Origin: Desulfobulbaceae bacterium
GTDB taxonomy: Bacteria > Desulfobacterota > Desulfobulbia > Desulfobulbales > Desulfocapsaceae
Direction of reading: 5' to 3'
NCBI GenBank assembly: GCA_026988015.1
Contig: JALSMA010000081.1
Coordinates: 1-64,000 of the forward strand
Length of the DNA: 64,000 bases
The position numbers were made by a program, and so were the translations under genes. Below, piece after piece: positions 57,411 through 64,000 of this stretch. The notes below the pieces were generated by a model that worked only from the letters and a program-made list of their open reading frames with translations, did no database searches and was not told the origin of the DNA. The first letter of the stretch is position 1, and the number at the start of each line of letters is the position of its first letter.

Positions 57411-58253
57411 TCAGGTTTTTTTCTGGTAGAAAATGGCACGCAAATGCCTTTTGGGGACAAATCGTGGACAGATTCCTGTAAGTGATTCGGTGGAACCTAT
57501 TATTAAAAAACCATCATCTGCCAGACTGTCAGCTAGTTTATTGAAGAGTTTTTTTCTATCGGCAAGGGTAAAATAGATTGCCACATTTCGACAAAAAATT
57601 ATATCGAATTTTCCCAGACCCCCAAAAGGGAGCATGAGGTTCAGTTTCCTGAAGTTCACCATGGCTCTTAATTCGTCTTTTACCTTCCAACTATCACCAA
57701 AGAGAGTGAAATGTTTCTGGAGTGTCTGGCGAGGGAGACCACGTTCTATCTCAAATTTGTTGTACTTGCCATAGCTTGCCTGCTGAATAGCACTGTCTGA
57801 TATGTCAGTTCCGAGGAGCTTGAAGTTGAACTGATCCATCTGGTTGCCTATAAGATCTTTAATAACCATAGCTACAGAGTAAAGTTCCTGGCCAGTTGAA
57901 GAGGCAGCACTCCATATTTTTATGTTGGTTTTGAGTCGTGGCGAACTAGGAGTGCGAAGATCTATGATCTCTGGTAGAAGCTTGTGTTTCAGGAGTTCAA
58001 ACGGTCCATTGTCACGGAAAAAAAGAGTTTCATTTGTGGAAATTGCATCTATTATCTGTCGTTCTATTCTCTTTCCGGCATCTTTTCTGGCCTTTTGATA
58101 AAGCTCTTGATAGGAATTGCAGCCATGTTCTTCGGCAATCGATGAAAGTCTGGTTTCAAAGAGATACGACTTGCTCTGGTCCAGATATATCCCAGATATA
58201 TCGTGGATGTATTGAGCTATTACTTTTAGCTCTGCAGGTTGAATCTTCAGCAT
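57411..58253 (-). CDS. cheR: Chemotaxis protein methyltransferase CheR
   Basis: IKIWSAASSTGQELYSVAMVI; FDIIFCRNVAIYF. Confidence 0.94.
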   Translation of the reverse strand: MLKIQPAELKVIAQYIHDISGIYLDQSKSYLFETRLSSIAEEHGCNSYQELYQKARKDAGKRIERQIIDAISTNETLFFRDNGPFELLKHKLLPEIIDLRTPSSPRLKTNIKIWSAASSTGQELYSVAMVIKDLIGNQMDQFNFKLLGTDISDSAIQQASYGKYNKFEIERGLPRQTLQKHFTLFGDSWKVKDELRAMVNFRKLNLMLPFGGLGKFDIIFCRNVAIYFTLADRKKLFNKLADSLADDGFLIIGSTESLTGICPRFVPKRHLRAIFYQKKT

Positions 58254-58289
58254 ATGGTTCCAGACGTTTGTTGTTTTGAGGGTGAAGTG

Positions 58290-59420
58290 TTAGCGAACAC
58301 TTTTTACAATTTCTTCTGCAATAGCATTCAAAGGAGCAACGATATCAGCTATACCAGATTCTATCGGTTTTTTTGGCATTCCAAAAACAACACAGGTAGC
58401 TTCGTTCTGAGCGATAATGGTGGCCCCTTTTTTCTGGAGGGTCTGCAGGCCTTTTGTCCCATCTGATCCCATTCCAGTCATTATTACTGCGGTGGTTCTA
58501 CCAACATAGTAATCTCCGACTGATCTGAAAAGATAGTCAGCAGAAGGGCGGCACGAATTTTCAGGAGGGTCATTGGTTATTTTAATTTGTCGGTTCTTTC
58601 CGTCTGCGCTGGCGACAAGTTTCATCTGTTTTCCACCGGGAGCAATGTAGACCACATTGTTCTGAATGTTTTCGCGATCCTCAGCCTCCTTGACAGTTAA
58701 TGCACATTTAGCGTTGAGACTGGTGGCGAGAGACTTGGTGAAAACAGGGGGCATATGCTGGACAATGACAATGGGGACACCCAGGTTACCAGGTAACATC
58801 GGAAGCATCTGGGTTAACGCATTGGGCCCTCCAGTGGATATTCCTATTGTGACGATTTCCGATTTGCCTTTTCTAACGGATGATTTTGCTTTGGCGGCTT
58901 TGGCGCTATCCGTCCTTGCTCCCAGTGGTTTCAGTGGGCGTTTGGTGGGTGTTGCTGGCCCCTTTGTGAAGCGACCTTTATTCCCAAGAAGTTTAGAGGC
59001 ATTTCTTGAAGCTTTGAATTCCTTGATAATGGGGGCGAGGGCTTGTTTGAGTTGTTTTTTACTTTCGGCAGCATTCGTTGAACTGGGTTTGAGGATAAAA
59101 TCAAAAGCTCCGAGTTCCAGAGCCTTCATGGTCATCTCACCACCATCTGTGGTAAGAGTGGATACCATGACAGCGCCAATGGTGGGGTACTTTGATTGAA
59201 GTTCTGCCAGAACCTCTATGCCGTTCATCTCTGGCATTTCAATGTCGAGGGTGAGAAGATCGGGCTTGAGGCGGGAGATCTTTGACATGGCAATGTTGCC
59301 ATTGTGGGCTACGCCAACTACTTCAACCCCAGGTATTTCTGCAAGTATGTCCGAAACTGCCTTTCTATAAACGATGGTATCATCAACCACAAGAACGCGA
59401 AGCTGTTTTCCAATGAACAT
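58290..59420 (-). CDS. cheB: Protein-glutamate methylesterase CheB
   Basis: REC VLVVDDTIVYRKAVSDIL, then TIGISTGGPNALTQMLPMLP...VQHMPPVFTKSLA...MTGMGSDGTKGLQ. Confidence 0.96.
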   Translation of the reverse strand: MFIGKQLRVLVVDDTIVYRKAVSDILAEIPGVEVVGVAHNGNIAMSKISRLKPDLLTLDIEMPEMNGIEVLAELQSKYPTIGAVMVSTLTTDGGEMTMKALELGAFDFILKPSSTNAAESKKQLKQALAPIIKEFKASRNASKLLGNKGRFTKGPATPTKRPLKPLGARTDSAKAAKAKSSVRKGKSEIVTIGISTGGPNALTQMLPMLPGNLGVPIVIVQHMPPVFTKSLATSLNAKCALTVKEAEDRENIQNNVVYIAPGGKQMKLVASADGKNRQIKITNDPPENSCRPSADYLFRSVGDYYVGRTTAVIMTGMGSDGTKGLQTLQKKGATIIAQNEATCVVFGMPKKPIESGIADIVAPLNAIAEEIVKSVR

Positions 59421-59881
59421 TAATTTCTCTCTTCAAGACGCAGTACCTTTTCAACATCAAGGATACCTATTAATTTATCTTCGGTTTTGTATACCCCGGT
59501 GAAAAATTCACCTTGAATGCCTCCCATATTCGAAGGAGGGGGCTCAAATTTATCGGTGTTAGCCTGTACAACATCACTGATTTTTTTAACAAGAAGGCCG
59601 ATGTGTTCCCCTTTGGAGTTGACGATTATATTGCGTGGATCATTGGAAAGGTTAGTTTCTCCAAGGCCTAGTTTTTTACTCAAATCGATACTGGTGATAA
59701 TCTGACCCCGTAAATTCAAAATTCCGAGTACATAGCTAGGCGCCTGTGGTACTGTTGTCATATCGATGAGTTTGTTGATTTCCTGGATTTTTAATATATC
59801 CATTCCGCAAAGGGCATCACCTACAAGAAAAGTAGATAATTCTACCAGATTTTTATTTACTGTATTATCGCTGTTTTCCAT
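59420..59881 (-). CDS. cheW: Chemotaxis coupling protein CheW
   Basis: LSTFLVGDALCGMDILKIQEINKLIDMTTVPQAPSYVLGILNLRGQIITSIDLSKKLGL. Confidence 0.94.
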   Translation of the reverse strand: MENSDNTVNKNLVELSTFLVGDALCGMDILKIQEINKLIDMTTVPQAPSYVLGILNLRGQIITSIDLSKKLGLGETNLSNDPRNIIVNSKGEHIGLLVKKISDVVQANTDKFEPPPSNMGGIQGEFFTGVYKTEDKLIGILDVEKVLRLEERN

Positions 59882-59927
59882 TAAACATACTCCTAAATCT
59901 TATTTAAAAGATGGTACTTGTCAAATA

Positions 59928-60086
59928 TTGATGGCGTCGTAAAAACTATTCATCTGCTTCGTTGCTGCATTTCTTGTTCAATCATGACGTACCCTAGTAC
60001 TACGAAATCAAATAAAAAATATGCCTCTCGCATCTGAAGGTTTTTACTTAACCATCTATCAATTGACTTTTTTACGAGATTGTCAA
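59928..60086 (+). repeat. Dispersed MITE/REP-like element, copy 3, flanked by TGTCAAATATT direct repeats
   Basis: TTGATGGCGTCGTAAAAACTATTCATCTGCTTCGTTGC ... CAATTGACTTTTTTACGAGATTGTCAA; TGTCAAATATT at 59919-59929 and 60081-60091. Confidence 0.75.
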
Positions 60087-61801
60087 ATATTAAATTTATC
60101 CACTTCACGTGTAAGCTGGTCTGCCAGATCTTTAATCTTCTCAGAATTTTTACTGACATCTTCACTTCCCTGGTTCATTGACTGGGCAGCATCACTTACA
60201 TCGGTGATATCCCTGGCAACTTCATCAGCAACCGTCGAACTCTGTGCAACGTTTTCAGTTACTTCCTGAATGCCAAGGGAGGCTTGGCTGATATTATCTG
60301 ATATCTCGATGGTGGTTGCCGATTGTTCTTCAACAGCTGATACTATTGTTGTAACAATATCATTTATTTCACTAATGACTTGTGTGATTTGTTGTATCTG
60401 TTCAACTGTGCCACTAGTAGATGACTGAATTCCACTAATCCGGCTTTTAATTTCCTGGGTGGCTTCTGCTGTTTGTTTGGCGAGCTCTTTAATCTCATTT
60501 GCTACTACGGCAAATCCTTTCCCAGCTTCTCCGGCCCTTGCAGCTTCTATTGTGGCATTTAACGCCAGCAGATTTGTCTGCGCCGAAATTTCGGTGATAC
60601 TTTCCGTTACCTTGCCAATTTCATTGGCTGCCCTGCCAAGTTCATCAATTTTTTCAGAAGCACTTCCAGCCTCTGCAACAGCTTCTTCTGTGATCAACTG
60701 GCATTTTTCGGTATTTTTGACAATGGCGTTTATGGTGGTTGTCATTTCATCCGTGGCTGCAGAGACTAGGCCAATGTTTGTTGACGCTTCTTCTGTCGCA
60801 GCTGCCACAGAATTCATATTAGAACTCATCTCCTCAGCTGCCTCTGCAACATTTCGTGATCTGCTAGCAGTATCTTGGCTGGAAGCGTTAAACTCATTCG
60901 CGATATCACCAAGTTCAACCGACGATTGTGAAAGCGTATCAGCATTGCGAGATATAGTACGCATCATGGCGTTCAGATCCTGAGTCATGTTGTTAAGGTT
61001 CTTTGCCATGAGTCCAAATTCATCCTCACCTTTTAATTCCAGTTGTCCAGAAAGATTGCCATTTGCGATATCCTTCACAAAAGAAGAAAAGGAGGCGAGG
61101 GGAGTGATAATGCTCTTGTTGAGAACAAACCATACAGTAACACCTATGAGTGAAAGTAAACCAAGTGTCCATATCACGATGGATACTTTGGCCTGGCTAA
61201 CCTTTGCGTTGGCGGCGTCAAGTGATGTGATTACCTCAAAAGCTCCATACATATCTCCTACACTCAGGCCCTCTTTAGTATATCCGACGACATCCTTACC
61301 ACCTTTAGGGTCTCCGTGACACAGGAGGCATTCTTTAGTTAAATAGACTGAGGAGAAGAAATAGACTTTATCTTTTGAAACGATAATTTTTTCTTTTTTT
61401 GACTCGCTTTCAAGCTCTCTAAGTACCTTGCCTTCAAAATCATTGGGATTGTTATCTGGATTCCTCGGATTAAAATGAGGGGTTTTAAAGACATAGCCAC
61501 CAGCATCAGAATTCATTTTTGCGACATTAATAGCGGTGATAACAGGTACCGCATTGACAACTACTGATGCGTCCAGTTCAGACAGGGGTGGAATAATTCC
61601 GGAGTGAAGCTTTTCGGCCATATCACTTCTTGAGGCCTCAGCCATTTGCACAATTGCCTTACTTTTCGCGATTAATGCTTCTTCGGCACCTGAGCGGATA
61701 TCACTAACACGTTGCCAGGCGAGTATTGAGGCGATAATGATTGGCCCTGAGACTGCTAAAATGAGAAGTTTCCATTTGATGGAGATATTTTGCAAATTCA
61801 T
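60083..61801 (-). CDS. Methyl-accepting chemotaxis protein with heme-type (CLLCH) periplasmic sensor
   Basis: MCP core [38 protein letters not shown]; periplasmic [39 protein letters not shown]. Confidence 0.93.
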   Translation of the reverse strand: MNLQNISIKWKLLILAVSGPIIIASILAWQRVSDIRSGAEEALIAKSKAIVQMAEASRSDMAEKLHSGIIPPLSELDASVVVNAVPVITAINVAKMNSDAGGYVFKTPHFNPRNPDNNPNDFEGKVLRELESESKKEKIIVSKDKVYFFSSVYLTKECLLCHGDPKGGKDVVGYTKEGLSVGDMYGAFEVITSLDAANAKVSQAKVSIVIWTLGLLSLIGVTVWFVLNKSIITPLASFSSFVKDIANGNLSGQLELKGEDEFGLMAKNLNNMTQDLNAMMRTISRNADTLSQSSVELGDIANEFNASSQDTASRSRNVAEAAEEMSSNMNSVAAATEEASTNIGLVSAATDEMTTTINAIVKNTEKCQLITEEAVAEAGSASEKIDELGRAANEIGKVTESITEISAQTNLLALNATIEAARAGEAGKGFAVVANEIKELAKQTAEATQEIKSRISGIQSSTSGTVEQIQQITQVISEINDIVTTIVSAVEEQSATTIEISDNISQASLGIQEVTENVAQSSTVADEVARDITDVSDAAQSMNQGSEDVSKNSEKIKDLADQLTREVDKFNI

Positions 61802-61835
61802 GAATTATTCCTTTCTAAGGATGACAAGAGAGAGA

Positions 61836-64000
61836 TCAATGTACTTGCTTCACATAGTGATGAACTGAGGCCATGAGTTTTTCTTTATCAAGTTTAATGT
61901 GATACTCATCCACACCCACCGCTTTTCCTTTAGCAACATCCTCTTCGCCGGCAAGAGTCGTCAACGCTATGATAGGTATTGTTGCAAAGCGTGGATCTTT
62001 TCGGATTGTCTCAGTAAGTTCAAAACCATCCATGTTCGGCATTTCAATGTCAGTAACAACTATGGTGACCTCATCGCCATGTTCCTGAAGGAGTTCCCAG
62101 GCAATAGCGCCATCTTCACCTTCGATGACATCATATCCGGATTCAGTCATATAATTTTTAACCTGGTTTCTGAAAAAGTTTGAATCTTCAGCAATCAGGA
62201 TGGTGGGAATCTTACCTTCTTCCGGGGCCTCAAATACTTCCTGGTCTTCAAACCACTCTGGGAAAAGAACTCCTACAATTTCATAAATATCTATGAGCAT
62301 GGTGGTTTGTCCGTCAATAATGGTGGATCCCATAACCCCAGGTTGTTTTAAGGTGACATCATCTATGGATACGGAAATTTCAATGGCATCTATAGGGCCT
62401 ATCGCCAAAAGGCCAACAATCTGATTGGCAATGTTAAATACTATAACCAACAAGTCTTCATTGTCAGCGATAGGCTGAACCATGGCAACATCGTCAACAG
62501 CAATGAGCGACAGGCTGCCACCCCTATATTGCATTACCCGTTTACCGCCTAGCTCCTCAATGTCAGATCGTTTAATTTTCTCAATACGCTCCACCTGATT
62601 CAGTGGCACAGCGAATTGTTCTTTTTCTGAACTTCTAAAGGTGAGCAGGGCTTGTTTGTCTTTTTGGGCTTTGACCAGCTCTTCGGCTGCAAGGGCAACC
62701 TCGCTGGCCCGGTCTGAACCATCCATGGAAGTAAGATCTGCCATAATGGCAAGGTTAGTGACATCAAGGATGAGGGCTATTCGACCGTCACCCATTATTG
62801 TAGCACCGGCATAGCCTTTACAGCCTTGGAGATGTTTACCCAGGGGTTTGATAACGATCTCTTCAGAATCCTGAAGCTTGTCCACGATCAAACCGTATTT
62901 CATTGAACCATTGGAGACAACCACGATATTCAAAGCGCTGGATGGAGTATGCCTTCGGTCATCAAGTTTACGTTCAGCTTCAATGGCATCTTTTTCAGCC
63001 TGTAGAGCTTCTGCTTCCCTGGTATCAAGTGGTGTTTCCTTTCCTCTTCGATCAGATATGCGTTCTCTGCGGTCTTTCTTGAACTCTTCATCAGAAAGAT
63101 CGTAATACGTTCTATCTATGTTTAGGACGTCAGCTAAACGAATAAGAGGAAGGAGGTTGCCACGCAGCCTTACAACTTCGGCATTACCAACACGTTCAAT
63201 ACGGTTCTTTACCTGATTGGCTGGTATGCGGAGGAGTTCTTCAAGATTTACCTGAGGGATGGCATACCGTTCACCTCCTGTCATAATGATTTGACAGGGG
63301 ATGATTGCAAGTGTCAACGGAAGCTTAATGGAGATGGTAGTTCCCTGGCCCACTTCGGAGATGATGTCCACTTGACCACCTAACTGGTCAAGATTGGTTT
63401 TAACAACATCCATCCCGACACCTCTGCCAGAGACATCAGTGACTTCTTTAGCAGTGGAAAAACCTGGTAACAGGATAAGGTTAACCTTTTCTTTCTCAGA
63501 CATGAGCTGAGCCTGTTCAGGTGTAATGAGACCTTTGTTTATAGCAGCTTCAGCAAGGACTTCTCCATCAAGGCCCTTACCATCATCACTGATTTCAATA
63601 ACAACCTGACCGGCTGCATGGTAGGCCTTCAGGATAACGAGACCTTTTGGCGATTTTCCAACTTTGGTACGCTCTTCTGGCAGCTCAATTCCATGGTCAA
63701 CAGAGTTCCTGACAAGATGGGTGAGTGGGTCATTGATTGATTCGATAATAGTTTTATCAAGTTCTACATCTTTACCAACAATGGTCAGGTCTATGGTTTT
63801 GTTTAGCTTGCTGGATAGATCCCGGACAACCCTTGGGAATTTACCAAAGACATTTCCAATAGGCTGCATGCGGGTTAACATTATCGCTTCTTGCAGCTCG
63901 GAGGTAATGAGATCAATGCGTTGTCCGACACTCTCAGCGTTGATGGTGTCGCCTGATGATATGGTTTGAAGCAGTTGATTCCGGCTGAGAACCAGTTCGC
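61836..64000 (-). CDS. cheA: CheA-type histidine kinase with two CheW-like domains and C-terminal receiver; N-terminus outside window
   Basis: Open through the right edge (...ITSELQEAIMLTRMQPIGNVFGKFPRVVRDLS); HLVRNSVDHGIE; DVSGRGVGMDVVKTNL; C-terminal ILIAEDSNFFRNQVKNYMTESGYDVIEGEDG. Confidence 0.95.
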   Translation of the reverse strand, partial: ELVLSRNQLLQTISSGDTINAESVGQRIDLITSELQEAIMLTRMQPIGNVFGKFPRVVRDLSSKLNKTIDLTIVGKDVELDKTIIESINDPLTHLVRNSVDHGIELPEERTKVGKSPKGLVILKAYHAAGQVVIEISDDGKGLDGEVLAEAAINKGLITPEQAQLMSEKEKVNLILLPGFSTAKEVTDVSGRGVGMDVVKTNLDQLGGQVDIISEVGQGTTISIKLPLTLAIIPCQIIMTGGERYAIPQVNLEELLRIPANQVKNRIERVGNAEVVRLRGNLLPLIRLADVLNIDRTYYDLSDEEFKKDRRERISDRRGKETPLDTREAEALQAEKDAIEAERKLDDRRHTPSSALNIVVVSNGSMKYGLIVDKLQDSEEIVIKPLGKHLQGCKGYAGATIMGDGRIALILDVTNLAIMADLTSMDGSDRASEVALAAEELVKAQKDKQALLTFRSSEKEQFAVPLNQVERIEKIKRSDIEELGGKRVMQYRGGSLSLIAVDDVAMVQPIADNEDLLVIVFNIANQIVGLLAIGPIDAIEISVSIDDVTLKQPGVMGSTIIDGQTTMLIDIYEIVGVLFPEWFEDQEVFEAPEEGKIPTILIAEDSNFFRNQVKNYMTESGYDVIEGEDGAIAWELLQEHGDEVTIVVTDIEMPNMDGFELTETIRKDPRFATIPIIALTTLAGEEDVAKGKAVGVDEYHIKLDKEKLMASVHHYVKQVH

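Noticed and set aside
1-64000. CRISPR arrays, tRNA/rRNA genes, transposases, prophage genes
   Set aside because: None seen by eye: no regularly spaced repeats, no transposase-like or phage structural ORFs, no recognisable tRNA/rRNA.

Overview
The window is a nearly complete flagellar/chemotaxis region followed by an accessory region. It probably comes from a sulfate- or sulfur-metabolising Desulfobacterota (inferred from family content only). Minus strand, ~1-33.9 kb: one long flagellar array running from a TPR protein through flgB-flgC-fliE-fliF-fliG-fliH-fliI, fliJ-motE-like-fliK-flgD-flgE, motA-motB-fliL-fliM-fliN-fliO-fliP-fliQ-fliR, flhB-flhA-flhF-flhG-fliA, flgF-flgG-flgA-flgH-flgI-flgJ, to flgM-flgN-flgK (flgK cut by the left edge). 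Plus strand, 34.2-37.6 kb: cheY plus a cluster of CheX-type phosphatase genes, including a double-domain fusion. 37.6-39.7 kb: a sigma-54 activator and a cNMP-binding protein. 40.6-54.8 kb: two copies, in permuted gene order, of a TAT 4Fe-4S protein / NrfD-type membrane protein / multiheme cytochrome c module. These flank an FtsH paralogue, a protein that looks like a histidine kinase with no phospho-His and no ATPase domain, three ~70-aa paralogous membrane proteins behind a strong sigma-54 promoter, and an NtrC-type regulator with its PAS kinase. 55-64 kb: an exported pentapeptide-repeat protein and a second chemotaxis cluster (receiver, cheR, cheB, cheW, a heme-motif MCP, and a CheA cut by the right edge). 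I also see a dispersed ~140-180 bp intergenic repeat family (4 copies), several sigma-54-like promoters and one sigma-28-like promoter. The best candidate for an undescribed system is the 40.6-55 kb block. All calls come from reading the sequence and from memory of protein families. No database searches were run.
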